A stretch of 64,000 bases of DNA, from the NCBI GenBank assembly GCA_036563485.1, contig DATCMI010000001.1, positions 704,938 to 768,937 on the forward strand, written 5' to 3'. Under the pieces are notes generated by a model that ran no database searches, had not been told where the DNA came from, and worked only from the letters and a program-made list of their open reading frames with translations. The stretch is from Sphingomicrobium sp. Lineage in GTDB: Bacteria; Pseudomonadota; Alphaproteobacteria; Sphingomonadales; Sphingomonadaceae. This document shows positions 18,416 to 28,036 of this stretch, one piece after another. Position 1 is the first letter of the stretch; every line of letters begins with the position of its first letter. The position numbers were made by a program, and so were the translations under genes.

Positions 18416-19393
18416 TTGCGGGCGAAAGTGATGGGACTGCTTGGGGCAAGCCTGGCGCTGCACGCCTGCTCGCGCCAGCAGCCGTCGAACGATCTCGTCT
18501 TCGTGTCGAACGAAGCGGGCTATGTGACGATCGTCGACGGCGCGACGGGCAAGATCGAAGGACAGCTGGTCACCGGCCAGCGACCGCGCGGCCTGGAGTT
18601 CTCCGCGGACAAGAAGACGCTCTACGTCGCTGCCAGCAATGCGCACCGCATCGAGGCGTGGGACATCGCGTCCCGCAAGCGGACCGGCATCGTGAATTCG
18701 AACACCGATCCGGAACGCTTCGTGCTGAGCCCTGACGGTCGCACGCTCTATGTCGCGACCGAAGACCAGAGCGCCGTGACGTTCGTCGATCTCGCCACCG
18801 ACAAGATCGTTCGCGAAGTCAAAGTTGGCGCTGAACCTGAAGGCATCGGCGTCAGCCCCGACGGCAAGCTGGTGGTGGCGACGTCGGAAGTCGCGAACGT
18901 CGCTCACTTTATCAATGCACGAACCGGCGAGGTGATCGACAGCCTTCCCGTGGGCACGCGACCGCGCTTTGTCCTGTTCATGAACCGCGGGCGCACCGTG
19001 TGGGTGTCGTCGGAGCAGCGCGGCACGATCACAGTCTTCGACAGCGCGACGCGGCGCGTCGTCCAGACCATCGACCTCACGCAAAGCTTCGACATCCCCG
19101 ATCCGGTGCAGGCGGTGGAGATGCGCAAGACGCGTGACGAGAAGCGCGTGTTCGTCGCCATGGGGCGGTCCAACCGTGTCGCCGAGATCGATCCCGCGAC
19201 GGGTGCGGTCGTCCGCTCTTTTCCGACCGGTGAGCGGACCTGGGGCATCGGCCTCTCGCCGGACGAAAGCCGGCTTTACGCCGCGGCGGGGATCGCCGGG
19301 ACGCTCACCATCATCGACATCAAGCGCAACAAGGTCCTGAAAACCGTTCGTCTCGGAGGACGCCCGTGGGGCGCCATCGCCGCACCGCGATGA
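18416..19393 (+). CDS. PQQ-associated YVTN beta-propeller lipoprotein
   Basis: The 325-residue product has an N-terminal lipobox (LALHAC) and seven or so repeats of the type LYVAASNAHRIEAWD, LYVATEDQSAVTFVD, VVATSEVANVAHFIN and LYAAAGIAGTLTIID. These are YVTN-type blades as in proteins that accompany PQQ-dependent alcohol catabolism. The TTG at 18416 follows AGGAGAG at 4-5 bases; a GTG at 18410 is the alternative. It overlaps the next gene by 4 bases (ATGA), so the two are coupled. No PQQ dehydrogenase lies in the window. Confidence 0.8.
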   Translation: MRAKVMGLLGASLALHACSRQQPSNDLVFVSNEAGYVTIVDGATGKIEGQLVTGQRPRGLEFSADKKTLYVAASNAHRIEAWDIASRKRTGIVNSNTDPERFVLSPDGRTLYVATEDQSAVTFVDLATDKIVREVKVGAEPEGIGVSPDGKLVVATSEVANVAHFINARTGEVIDSLPVGTRPRFVLFMNRGRTVWVSSEQRGTITVFDSATRRVVQTIDLTQSFDIPDPVQAVEMRKTRDEKRVFVAMGRSNRVAEIDPATGAVVRSFPTGERTWGIGLSPDESRLYAAAGIAGTLTIIDIKRNKVLKTVRLGGRPWGAIAAPR

Positions 19394-20193
19394 AGAGATG
19401 GATCGCTGCCAGCGTCGCAGCGATGCTGCTTGCGTCGTGCACCGGGCCCGAGCCGCAGCGGACGCTGACTGCCTGTGCGGACCCGAACAATCTGCCCTTC
19501 TCCAACCGAGCCGGCGAAGGCTTCGAGAACAAGCTCGCCGAGATGATCGCAGAGGATCTCGGCGCCAAGCTAGATTATGTCTGGTGGGCGCAGCGGCGAG
19601 GTTACGTGCGCAACACGCTCAACGAAAAGAAATGCGACTTCTGGCCCGGAGTCGCGAGCAACCTCGAGATGCTGGCGAGCAGCCGGCCTTATTATCGCTC
19701 GACCTACGTTTTCGTCACTCGCGAGCGGGACAAGCTAAGCGGCCTGACGCTCGACGACGCCCGCCTCAAGCGGCTCAGGATCGGCGTCCAGATGGTCGGT
19801 GATGACGGCAGCAATTCGCCGCCGGCTCACGCGCTCGCAAGCAGGGGGGTTAGGGACAACGTTCGCGGCTACATGCTCTACGGCGACTATCGCGAGCCGA
19901 ACCCGCCGGCCGAGATCGTCCAGGCTGTCGAGCGCGGCGATGTCGATGTCGCGCTCGTCTGGGGTCCACTGGCCGGATATTTCGCCTCCAAGTCCGCTGT
20001 CCCAATGCGCCTTGAGCCGGTCATGCCGTGGATGGCCGACATGCAATGGCCGATGCAGTTCGACGTCTCCGTGGGCGTCCAGAAGAACAATCAGCCGCTG
20101 CTGAAGGAAATCGACAAGGTCCTCGAGCGGCGCAGGGGAGACGTCCGCAAGCTCCTCGAACGCTATCGCGTCCCGCTGGTCGACAACCCCTAG
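19390..20193 (+). CDS. Periplasmic substrate-binding protein associated with quinoprotein dehydrogenases
   Basis: The 267-residue protein begins with a lipoprotein-like signal (MKRWIAASVAAMLLASC). The solute-binding fold follows, with ACADPNNLPFSNRAGEGFENKLAEMIA, the classical start of family-3-like binding proteins. The family that pairs with YVTN propellers is found beside PQQ-dependent dehydrogenases and cytochromes, and its ligand is not known. It overlaps its partner gene by 4 bases. Its stop overlaps the opposed membrane gene by 4 bases. Confidence 0.8.
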   Translation: MKRWIAASVAAMLLASCTGPEPQRTLTACADPNNLPFSNRAGEGFENKLAEMIAEDLGAKLDYVWWAQRRGYVRNTLNEKKCDFWPGVASNLEMLASSRPYYRSTYVFVTRERDKLSGLTLDDARLKRLRIGVQMVGDDGSNSPPAHALASRGVRDNVRGYMLYGDYREPNPPAEIVQAVERGDVDVALVWGPLAGYFASKSAVPMRLEPVMPWMADMQWPMQFDVSVGVQKNNQPLLKEIDKVLERRRGDVRKLLERYRVPLVDNP

Positions 20194-20495
20194 CGGCGTT
20201 CCCGCCGCGCGCCGGCGGCGCGGACGGCAAACGCAAGTGCGAATGTCACCGCCGTCGGGATGATCCAGTCGAGCCATTGATCGGGCTTTGGCCAGACACT
20301 GGGATCGAGGCCGCCCCACCAGGGCATATTGGCGCGCAAGCCGCCGCCGAATTGTTCGATCCAGCGATATTCGGCCTGCGTTATCTCGCGCGAGATTGCC
20401 CATGCGCTCGCCGCTGCGGCACCGGCAAACCAGCTGCGAGTCGGCCATGCAACGATCGCCTGAATCGCGCCGGCGAGCAGCAGATGAATGATCAC
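20190..20495 (-). CDS. Small membrane protein of unknown function
   Basis: The 101-residue protein has two hydrophobic helices, about 2-34 and 77-95, joined by an aromatic-rich loop (WIEQFGGGLRANMPWWGG). The start is a GTG. The C-terminus is arginine-rich (AARARRERR-like), so it probably faces the cytoplasm. It resembles uncharacterised proteins that sphingomonads carry, but no family can be named with confidence. Confidence 0.55.
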   Translation of the reverse strand: MIIHLLLAGAIQAIVAWPTRSWFAGAAAASAWAISREITQAEYRWIEQFGGGLRANMPWWGGLDPSVWPKPDQWLDWIIPTAVTFALAFAVRAAGARRERR

Positions 20496-20595
20496 GTTAC
20501 CTCCGCAATATTACGAATCGTCAACGCCCGTCTACACCGCCGTCCGCGCGTGCTGTGCCTTCACATGCTGGCGGCTGCCCGATAGGGGGCAGCGG

Positions 20596-21570
20596 ATGGG
20601 CGAAGACGTACTTCAGTTCGGACGCGAGATCCTCCACGACGAGGCCCGCGCACTTGACGCATTAGCAGACAGCGTCGGCGAGGAATTCGTCGTCGCCATA
20701 AAGGAAATCCTCCACTGCTCGGGCAAGCTGATCATCGGCGGCCTCGGCAAGTCCGGCCATATCGCGCGTAAGATCGCGGCGACGTTCGCCTCCACCGGCA
20801 CGACCGCGACCTTCCTGCACCTTGCCGAGGCGGTTCACGGCGACCTCGGGCTGGCGGCGCAGGGCGACGTCGCTATTCTCATCTCCCAGAGCGGCGAGAC
20901 CGCCGAGCTGGAGCCCGTAATCGATCATCTCGACCATGTCGGCATCCCCATCATCGGCATCACGGGCAATTCCGGATCGATGCTGGCACGAGCCTCGAAA
21001 GCACCGCTGGTGCTCCCGCACTGGCGCGAGGTCGGGCCGGAATCAGTGGCTCCCACCACCTCGACTACCATGACCCTCGCCCTTGGCGATGCGCTGGCGA
21101 TGACGGTCATGCGCCAAAAGGGATTCACTCGGAACGACTTCGGACGCCTGCATCCAGGGGGCGCTCTCGGCGTCCGGCTGAAGCCCGTGACGCGGCTGAT
21201 GCACGGCGGGACGGCGATGCCGCTGACCAGCAAGGACGCGCCGATGCATGACGCCATCGTCGAAATGTCGGCCAAGCGGCTCGGCATCATCGGCGTCGTC
21301 GACGAAGCCGGCTATCTTGTCGGAGTGATCACCGACGGCGACTTGCGGCGGCACATCGAGGAGGGGCTGGAACATACGGCCGCCGAATTCATGACGCGTG
21401 ATCCGAAGACCCTCGATTCCGAGGCGCTCGTCGACGAGGCGCTGATCATGTTCGAAGAAAATAAGATCACCGTGCTGTTCGTCGTCGAGGAGGATGGCCA
21501 GGGCAAGAAGCCGCTGGGCGTGCTGCACATCCACGACTGCTCCGTGCAGCGCCGCGTCGGCCACAGCTGA
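20596..21570 (+). CDS. kdsD: Arabinose-5-phosphate isomerase (KpsF/KdsD type)
   Basis: KdsD converts ribulose-5-phosphate to arabinose-5-phosphate, the first step of Kdo synthesis. The 324-residue protein has an N-terminal SIS domain with GKSGHIARKIAATFASTGT and the sugar-binding AEAVHGDLG and ISQSGET motifs. Two CBS domains follow (about residues 205-324). The ATG at 20596 is preceded by an AGGGGG ribosome site. It is 13 bases from kdsB, with which it forms an operon. It heads the capsule locus, so it is likely dedicated to capsule Kdo. Confidence 0.92.
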   Translation: MGEDVLQFGREILHDEARALDALADSVGEEFVVAIKEILHCSGKLIIGGLGKSGHIARKIAATFASTGTTATFLHLAEAVHGDLGLAAQGDVAILISQSGETAELEPVIDHLDHVGIPIIGITGNSGSMLARASKAPLVLPHWREVGPESVAPTTSTTMTLALGDALAMTVMRQKGFTRNDFGRLHPGGALGVRLKPVTRLMHGGTAMPLTSKDAPMHDAIVEMSAKRLGIIGVVDEAGYLVGVITDGDLRRHIEEGLEHTAAEFMTRDPKTLDSEALVDEALIMFEENKITVLFVVEEDGQGKKPLGVLHIHDCSVQRRVGHS

Positions 21571-21583
21571 AAAGCGGCGTCGT

Positions 21584-22381
21584 ATGAAGAGCATCATCCT
21601 GGTCCCGGCGCGCTTTGCGTCGTCGCGCTACCCCGGCAAGCCGCTGGTCGAACTCACCGGCGCCTCGGGCACGCGCAAGCCGCTCATCCAGCGCAGCTTC
21701 GAAGCCGCATCGCGCGTCGCAGGCGTCTTGGACGTCTATGTCGTCACCGATGACGAGCGCATCGCCGACGCCTGCGCCGGGTTCGGCGCCCCGGTCATCA
21801 TGACTTCGCCGGAATGCCGGAACGGCACGGAGCGCTGCGCCGAGGCGCTGGCTCAGGTCGGCGATGCCGATCTCCTCATCAATGTGCAGGGCGACGCGCT
21901 GCTGACGCCGCCGAGCTTCGTCGAAGCCTTGATCGATCATTGTGCGAGTAATCCCGAGGCGATGGTTGCGACCCCGGCGATCCGATTAGGCAGCGACGAA
22001 GTCCGCGAGCTGCTGATCGACGAGGCGAGGGGAATTGTCGGTGGCACCAGCGTGGTCGTCGATAGCCGGCAAAACGCACTCTATTTTTCGAAGCGCCTCA
22101 TCCCCCATTTGCCGCAAGGCGCGCTCGACAGCCAATTATCGCCCGTCCGCTTCCATGTCGGCGTCTATTGCTACCGCCGTGAAGCGCTGGATCGCTATGC
22201 GGCCACGCCTGAGACGGAGTTGGAGCGGCTGGAAGGATTGGAGCAGCTGCGGTTCCTAGTCGCCGGCATCCCGGTCGCAGTGGTCGAGGTGGAGCGGCCG
22301 TCCTTCGCATTGCGCGAGCTCAACAACCCTGAAGACGTGCCGGCCATCGAGCAGGCGCTCGCAACGGCAGGGATCGACTAA
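21584..22381 (+). CDS. kdsB: CMP-Kdo synthetase
   Basis: KdsB couples Kdo to CMP, making the donor for KpsC/KpsS. The 265-residue protein has the N-terminal nucleotide motif LVPARFASSRYPGKPL, the aspartate in INVQGD, and the ECRNGTERCAEA segment typical of the enzyme. Length matches the family. It follows kdsD by 13 bases and ends by overlapping the opposed kpsS-like gene by 4 bases. Confidence 0.93.
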   Translation: MKSIILVPARFASSRYPGKPLVELTGASGTRKPLIQRSFEAASRVAGVLDVYVVTDDERIADACAGFGAPVIMTSPECRNGTERCAEALAQVGDADLLINVQGDALLTPPSFVEALIDHCASNPEAMVATPAIRLGSDEVRELLIDEARGIVGGTSVVVDSRQNALYFSKRLIPHLPQGALDSQLSPVRFHVGVYCYRREALDRYAATPETELERLEGLEQLRFLVAGIPVAVVEVERPSFALRELNNPEDVPAIEQALATAGID

Positions 22382-23685
22382 GCGCTAGCCTCGGCGCTCA
22401 CGGGTGCGCAGAGCTTGTCGGCCATATTCTTGACGAGCGTCGCGACCGCCGACTCGCTGGCGAGCCCGCCGCGCACCAGGCAATTGTGAACGAGGACACG
22501 GCGGAAGCATTCGTAGAGCCCAGGCTCCGGCGCAGGCGGGTCGGTCCAGAAATCGTCGACATGGCCGTCGAAGGTGAGGCCAGGAACCTTGTAGATTGCC
22601 TCGCCGAGCGCGCAGACCGGCGTATTGGCGGCGAGGGCGACCGTGGCCGAGGTGCTGTTGACGCAGACCATCCCGGCGGCCTGCTGCGACAGGCTGTCGA
22701 GGTCGCCGCCATCGATGAAGTGGACACGGCCGTCGATGCGGAGCCGGCGCGCGTTCCTTTGCAGGAAGCGGCGCCAGTTGAAGAAAGACGAGTCGAGCGG
22801 GTGCGCCTTGACGAGCAAATGCGCGTCCTCGGGCGCATGTGCGGCAAAGCTTTCCAGCACGTAGACGGCCGCTGCAGGCATGCTCGCGAAGGGCGAATGG
22901 TTGCGGATCTGGTAGTCGCCGGACAGCTGCAGCGGCAGCAGGAAGAAGGGCTTGCCTTCAAGCGCCGCCAACTGCTTCTGCGCAGCTTCGGCGCGGCGCG
23001 ACTGGACGAAATATTTCCAGACCCAGCCGAACGCCTCGCTGAGGACCCAGGCCGGGCGGTGGCTCCTGAAATGCGGGTAAGCCGGCCGCCCGACGTGAAG
23101 GGCGGTATAATATCTCGCTGCGTCACGGACGCGCCGACGAAAGGCTGCGGTGACGGGCGGCAGCTCCGGCTCCGCGGGCAGCGCACGGGCCTCCTGGATG
23201 AACCACTCCTTCTCGCGACGCAGCCTGGAATGGCCGTTCACCCCGTCGAGCTCCAGTGTCATCCAGTGGGGGCGGACATAGCCTTCTTCCAGAACGTGGA
23301 CGCGGATGTTGCGCAGTGCGGCAAGGCGGCGGGCGGTCACATGATAGGGCCGGCAATCGCCGAACAGCAGGATGTCGGTGATCTTCCGCTCCCTCAGGAA
23401 GCGGTCGAAGAACACCGGCCAGCTGTGGAAGCGGCCGCGGAAATCCGTTGCAGCGCCGGGCCAGTCCAGCTTGTCGCCGGCGCTGAGATTGATGCGCTCG
23501 ACCTTGACGCCGCGCTGGCGCAGCTCCTGGGCGAGATTGTGGAACAATGGCCCTGGCGGACCCTGGAGGAACAGGAAGGTGCGCGGCGCGGGGGCTGCCC
23601 GCTTCCGCACTTTTGGCCGCTTCGGCCTGACCCGCGCCAAGGGGCGGGCAGTCGAAGGGCGAAGATGAAGATCTTGCTTCGTCAT
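22378..23685 (-). CDS. kpsS: KpsS-like Kdo transferase for capsule linker
   Basis: KpsS-type proteins add the first Kdo to lyso-phosphatidylglycerol, starting the linker of group 2 capsules. The 435-residue product has FLFLQGPPGPLFHNLAQEL near residue 37, ILLFGDCRPYH, VHVLEEGYVRP, the SGDYQIRNHSPF segment and VKAHPLDSSFFN, all hallmarks of the capsule-synthesis family. A basic proline-rich leader (1-33) precedes it. It is the last gene of the minus-strand kpsD-to-kpsS series, 97 bases after kpsC. Confidence 0.85.
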   Translation of the reverse strand: MTKQDLHLRPSTARPLARVRPKRPKVRKRAAPAPRTFLFLQGPPGPLFHNLAQELRQRGVKVERINLSAGDKLDWPGAATDFRGRFHSWPVFFDRFLRERKITDILLFGDCRPYHVTARRLAALRNIRVHVLEEGYVRPHWMTLELDGVNGHSRLRREKEWFIQEARALPAEPELPPVTAAFRRRVRDAARYYTALHVGRPAYPHFRSHRPAWVLSEAFGWVWKYFVQSRRAEAAQKQLAALEGKPFFLLPLQLSGDYQIRNHSPFASMPAAAVYVLESFAAHAPEDAHLLVKAHPLDSSFFNWRRFLQRNARRLRIDGRVHFIDGGDLDSLSQQAAGMVCVNSTSATVALAANTPVCALGEAIYKVPGLTFDGHVDDFWTDPPAPEPGLYECFRRVLVHNCLVRGGLASESAVATLVKNMADKLCAPVSAEASA

Positions 23686-23782
23686 CCAGCCAAGTTTCTG
23701 GAATTGTTCATGATCTCATCCTGAACGACTCGCCTGCGAAACATCCGCAGAGGTGCAGCTTGCTTCACTTGTGGTGCACCGA

Positions 23783-25135
23783 TCAACGAAAGAAACCCCG
23801 TAGTTTCCCCATGATCCTGCCTTGCACCCGCCGCAAGGCGACAATCAAGGTCCGGTCGGTCTCGCCGCCGCCACTGAGCCGCTCCACGACCACCTCCGCC
23901 GGGCAAGGCAGCCCCGTGACCGGATCCAAATAGCGGGGATAGATCAGCAGCACCGCAGCAACGAGTTCGTCGATCGTCGGGCGTGCCGTCCTGCGGCCGG
24001 GCACATCTCCAAGATCGGTGGTGAGCCCCCAGCCGGCATAAAAAGGCACGCCGTGCGTCACCACCCGCTTGCCGCGAAGCAGGGCCTCGAACCCCGCCAA
24101 AGAGGTGATCACATGCACTTCGTCCACCAGCGAGATCAGCGGGGAAATCGCTCCATCGCGGACGATTTCGTCGGCGAGTTCCAGCGCAACCGAATCCTTG
24201 ATGGCTCCCACACGATGACCGGCCTCGATGTCCGGATGCGGCTTGTAGATGATGTAGGCATCGGGAGCCGCGGTCCGGACGCGGCGCAGTAGCTCGAGAT
24301 TGCTGCGGACGGCGCCGCCGCCCTCGACCACGGACCGATCGTCCTCGACCTGACCCGGAACCAGTATATGCCGCCGGTCAGCGGATCGACGATCGAGCGA
24401 ACCGCCACCCGCCGAATATTTGCTGAGGCCGGCGTCGACGATCGTCCGGCGCAATTCTCGCGCGCGCGCGACGACGTCCGGCGGGCAGCCGCCAGCCTCG
24501 ATCAGCTGTTCAAGCTCGCTCGGCTTGGAGGGATCGAAATGGGCGCCGAGCCGGTCGACGACGATCGACAAAGGCGGGACGCAGTCCGCCCCAAGCCCTG
24601 CGGAGCGGATGAAGCCGTCTTCGACCTCGATAAGCGCACCCGCCCGTTTCTCGAGCTCGGCGAGCTGCGCCGGCGGCGTTCGTGAGCGCCAAAGCGCGAC
24701 ATTCGACCCTTCCGGCACGGCGTCGGCGCGCGACACGAATTGCATCTGCCGGCCGGACCACAACAGTGGTTCCACGGTCTCGCGCTTCCACGACGCGAAG
24801 CCGATCGCCGCGTCGATGGCGCCATTGCTTTCGATCAGCTGCCGCCAAAAAGCGCACAGCTCGATCGCCTCGGCGAGGTCCATCGGTTCGCCGGAAAAAG
24901 GATTGCGGTAACGCCAGCCGTCGACAGCACGGCTACGGAACTCGTCGATCGAAACGGTCCCGAAGCCGGCCTCGGCCGCACGGGCGGCAAGCCGCTCGAC
25001 CTCCGCGTCGGTCAGCTTTTGGGCTTCTGCAGATCGCTCCGCCAGCGGCGCATGCCGCGCTCGCGGGAATGGCGGCACTTCAAGCAGTGGCGCGGGCAAA
25101 AGCGTATCCTGGTTCGCCAAAGTAGGTTCGCTCAT
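23783..25135 (-). CDS. kpsC: KpsC-like capsule Kdo transferase, single module
   Basis: KpsC extends the Kdo linker of group 2 capsules. The 450-residue product has EDGFIRSAGLGADCVPPLSI, the YKPHPDIEAGHRVG segment and the C-terminal HVITSLAGFEALLRGKRV and GVPFYAGWGLT. These mark a Kdo-transferase module. E. coli KpsC has about 675 residues and two such modules; here only one is seen, flanked by NPFSGEP and DPVTGLPC pieces like those that end modules in the larger enzyme. The protein resembles the C-terminal half plus a linker. It sits between kpsS and rfbA. Confidence 0.85.
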   Translation of the reverse strand: MSEPTLANQDTLLPAPLLEVPPFPRARHAPLAERSAEAQKLTDAEVERLAARAAEAGFGTVSIDEFRSRAVDGWRYRNPFSGEPMDLAEAIELCAFWRQLIESNGAIDAAIGFASWKRETVEPLLWSGRQMQFVSRADAVPEGSNVALWRSRTPPAQLAELEKRAGALIEVEDGFIRSAGLGADCVPPLSIVVDRLGAHFDPSKPSELEQLIEAGGCPPDVVARARELRRTIVDAGLSKYSAGGGSLDRRSADRRHILVPGQVEDDRSVVEGGGAVRSNLELLRRVRTAAPDAYIIYKPHPDIEAGHRVGAIKDSVALELADEIVRDGAISPLISLVDEVHVITSLAGFEALLRGKRVVTHGVPFYAGWGLTTDLGDVPGRRTARPTIDELVAAVLLIYPRYLDPVTGLPCPAEVVVERLSGGGETDRTLIVALRRVQGRIMGKLRGFFR

Positions 25136-25198
25136 CCGCTGTTCGGCTGCCTTGCCGGCTTCCTACGCCGATGCACGCCGCTTGTCGCGGCTCGCCGA

Positions 25199-26068
25199 TC
25201 AGCCGAAGCTCGGCAGCCGCCGCAGGTAATTGGCATAGTCGCTCTTGCCGAGCCGGTCGGCCGCGCGTTCAAGCCCGGCTTCGTCGATGAAACCGCCGCG
25301 CCAGGCGATCTCCTCAGGGCAGGCTACCTTCATCCCTTGGCGCCGCTCGAGCGTCGCGACGAACTCAGCCGCCTGAAGCAGGCTGTCGGGGGTGCCGGTG
25401 TCGAGCCACGCATAGCCGCGCCCCATCACTTCAACGTGAAGCTGACGCTGCTCGAGGTAGACGCGGTTCACGTCGGTGATCTCGAGCTCGCCGCGCGCCG
25501 ATGGCTGAATGTTGGCTGCGATATCGACCACCTGCTCGTCGTAGAAATAGAGGCCGGTGACCGCCCAGTGGGACTTGGGGGCGGAAGGTTTCTCTTCGAT
25601 GCTGAGGGCGCGCATCTGCGGATCGAAATCGACGACGCCGTACCGCTCAGGATCGACCACCTGATAGGCGAATACGGTCGCGCCGCTTTCCCGCGTCCGC
25701 GCCTTTTCGAGCAGGTCGGGGAGGCCGTGCCCGAAGAAGATGTTGTCGCCGAGCACCAGGCACGACCGCCCGCCGCTGACGAAGTCGGCACCGATCGTGA
25801 ACGCCTGCGCGAGGCCCTTCGGCTCGGGCTGGACGGCGTAGGAGATGCTCATCCCCCACTGCGATCCATCGCCGAGCAGGTGCTGGAACGCGGCCGCATC
25901 TTGCGGCGTAGTGATGACGAGCACCTCGCGAATGCCGGCGAGCATCAGCGTTGTCAGCGGATAATAGATCAGCGGCTTGTCGTAGACCGGCATCAGCTGC
26001 TTCGACACCGCGAGCGTCATCGGGAACAACCGCGTGCCGCTTCCGCCCGCCAGGATAATGCCCTTCAT
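25199..26068 (-). CDS. rfbA: Glucose-1-phosphate thymidylyltransferase
   Basis: RfbA makes dTDP-glucose, the first step to dTDP-L-rhamnose. The 289-residue product begins [18 protein letters not shown], the nucleotidyltransferase signature, and has the catalytic-region segments [11 protein letters not shown] and [11 protein letters not shown]. An upstream in-frame extension to 26155 is rejected because the signature lies at this ATG. It is the last of the rfbC-B-D-A operon and lies 10 bases after rfbD. Confidence 0.95.
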   Translation of the reverse strand: MKGIILAGGSGTRLFPMTLAVSKQLMPVYDKPLIYYPLTTLMLAGIREVLVITTPQDAAAFQHLLGDGSQWGMSISYAVQPEPKGLAQAFTIGADFVSGGRSCLVLGDNIFFGHGLPDLLEKARTRESGATVFAYQVVDPERYGVVDFDPQMRALSIEEKPSAPKSHWAVTGLYFYDEQVVDIAANIQPSARGELEITDVNRVYLEQRQLHVEVMGRGYAWLDTGTPDSLLQAAEFVATLERRQGMKVACPEEIAWRGGFIDEAGLERAADRLGKSDYANYLRRLPSFG

Positions 26069-26078
26069 TCGCGCCCTC

Positions 26079-26972
26079 TTAGTTCGACGCCGTGCCGACG
26101 AGCCGGCGCACAATGTCCGGCAGCGACTGGCGCCACGACGGCAGCTGGACGCCATGTGCGGCCAAGAGCCTGCCTCCGTCCAGCCGCGAATTGGCTGGGC
26201 GCCTGGCGGGCGTCGGGAAATCGGCCGTCGGAATTGGCTTCACTGCGGCGGTCGGACCACCGAGAGCCTGCGATTCGCCGAAGATCGCTTCGGCGAAGCT
26301 CGCCCAAGTCGCTTCTTCGGCTCCGGCCATGTGGAACACGCCGCGCAGATGGGCGCCAGAGCCAGCAACTAGGTTCCTCGCGACCGCGATAATGCCGTCG
26401 GCGATGTCGAGCGCGCTCGTCGGGTTGCCGCGCTGGTCGCTCACCACGCCAAGCTCGTCGCGGGTCTGGGCGAGCCGGAGCATGGTCTTTACGAAATTGG
26501 CGCCGAACGGGCTGTACACCCAGGCTGTCCGGAGCACCGCGGCATTGTCCATCGCGGCAAGTACTGCCTGCTCGCCCGCCAGCTTCGAGCGGCCATAGAC
26601 GGTGATCGGCCCGGTCGAGTCATCTTCGACATAAGGCCCGCTCTTGGCTCCATCGAACACATAGTCGGTCGAGAGGTGGATGACGGGCACGCCAAGCCGC
26701 TCCGCCGCGGACGCGACCGCGCCCGCCCCGCGCTCGTTGACCGCAAACGCTAGCTCGGGCTCCGACTCCGCCTTGTCCACCGCCGTGTAGGCAGCGGCCG
26801 AGACGATCACGTCCGGACGGGCGGCTTCGAGCGCTGCGATGATCGCGCCGGGATCATCGGAGAGGTCCAGTTCAGGGCGCCCGACATGCACGATCTCCGC
26901 ACCTCGAGTCGCACCGCGCTCGGCAAGCGCCTGGGCGACCTGTCCTACGCGACCAGTGACGACGAGCCGCAC
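26079..26972 (-). CDS. rfbD: dTDP-4-dehydrorhamnose reductase
   Basis: RfbD reduces dTDP-4-dehydro-L-rhamnose with NAD(P)H. The 297-residue product opens with [16 protein letters not shown], a Rossmann motif of the GxxGQ type. It has the STDYVFDG catalytic serine region and YGRSKLAGE with the YxxxK pair. The start is a GTG, 5 bases after the rfbB stop, preceded by GTAGGA. The reading frame extends further upstream but inside rfbB. Confidence 0.93.
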   Translation of the reverse strand: MRLVVTGRVGQVAQALAERGATRGAEIVHVGRPELDLSDDPGAIIAALEAARPDVIVSAAAYTAVDKAESEPELAFAVNERGAGAVASAAERLGVPVIHLSTDYVFDGAKSGPYVEDDSTGPITVYGRSKLAGEQAVLAAMDNAAVLRTAWVYSPFGANFVKTMLRLAQTRDELGVVSDQRGNPTSALDIADGIIAVARNLVAGSGAHLRGVFHMAGAEEATWASFAEAIFGESQALGGPTAAVKPIPTADFPTPARRPANSRLDGGRLLAAHGVQLPSWRQSLPDIVRRLVGTASN

Positions 26973-26977
26973 GGGTC

Positions 26978-28036
26978 CTACTTCTTGCGGTCTTCGACGA
27001 GGCCGAGCCGCTGGCCGGCGTAACGCTCGCGAAGCGGCTGCCACCACCATTGGTTGTCGAGGTACCAGCGGACCGTCTTTTCGATGCCGCTGTCGAAATG
27101 CTCGCGAGCGCGCCAACCAAGCTCGTCTTCGAGCTTCGACGCGTCGATTGCGTAGCGCGCGTCATGGCCGGGGCGGTCGGTCACGAAGGTGATCAGCTCC
27201 TCGCGCGGCCGGTTGGCGGGCGCGAGCGTGTCGAGCACGTCGCAGATGCGGCGGACCACGTCGATGTTCCGCCGCTCGTTGCGGCCGCCGACGTTGTAGG
27301 TCTCGCCGATGCGACCCTTGTCGACGATCAGGTCGAGCGCGCGCGCGTGGTCCTCGACATAGAGCCAGTCGCGGACATTCTCCCCCTTGCCGTAGACCGG
27401 CAGCTGCTCGCCAGCGAGCGCGTTGAGAATTGTCAGGGGGATCAGCTTTTCGGGAAAGTGGTACGGCCCGTAATTGTTCGAGCAATTGGAGACGACCACC
27501 GGGAGGCCGTAGGTCCGCTGCCACGCCTTGGCGAGATGGTCGGACGATGCCTTCGACGCGGAATAAGGCGAGCTCGGGTCGTAAGGGGTCTCTTCGGTGA
27601 ACAGCCCTTCGTCGCCCAGCGAGCCGTAGACCTCGTCGGTTGAGACGTGGAGGAAGCGGAACTCTTCCTTGGCGTCGCTGGCCAAGCCGTTCCAATAGGC
27701 CCGCGCCGCCTCCAGCATGGTGAACGTCCCGATGATGTTCGTCTGGATGAAGTCCGCGGCGCCGGTGATCGACCGGTCGACGTGGCTTTCCGCGGCAAGG
27801 TGCATGACCCGCTCGGGAGCAAAATCGGTGAACGCCTTCTCCATCGCCGAGCGGTCGCAAATGTTAGCCTGAAGAAAGCGGTAGTTCGGCTTGCCTTCGA
27901 CATCGCGCAGCGACGGCAAGTAGCCAGCATAGGTCAGCGCATCGACGTTGAGGACCTCGTAGCCCTTTTCGAGCACGAGGTAGCGAACGAGCGCCGAGCC
28001 GATGAAGCCCGCGCCGCCGGTGACGAGCACGCGCAT
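26978..28036 (-). CDS. rfbB: dTDP-glucose 4,6-dehydratase
   Basis: RfbB dehydrates dTDP-glucose to the 4-keto-6-deoxy sugar. The 352-residue product has the NAD-binding [14 protein letters not shown] motif at the N-terminus, the catalytic STDEVYG segment and YSASKASSD with the YxxxK pair. It starts on the last base of the rfbC stop (TGATG), so the two are coupled. It is a normal-length member. Confidence 0.95.
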   Translation of the reverse strand: MRVLVTGGAGFIGSALVRYLVLEKGYEVLNVDALTYAGYLPSLRDVEGKPNYRFLQANICDRSAMEKAFTDFAPERVMHLAAESHVDRSITGAADFIQTNIIGTFTMLEAARAYWNGLASDAKEEFRFLHVSTDEVYGSLGDEGLFTEETPYDPSSPYSASKASSDHLAKAWQRTYGLPVVVSNCSNNYGPYHFPEKLIPLTILNALAGEQLPVYGKGENVRDWLYVEDHARALDLIVDKGRIGETYNVGGRNERRNIDVVRRICDVLDTLAPANRPREELITFVTDRPGHDARYAIDASKLEDELGWRAREHFDSGIEKTVRWYLDNQWWWQPLRERYAGQRLGLVEDRKK

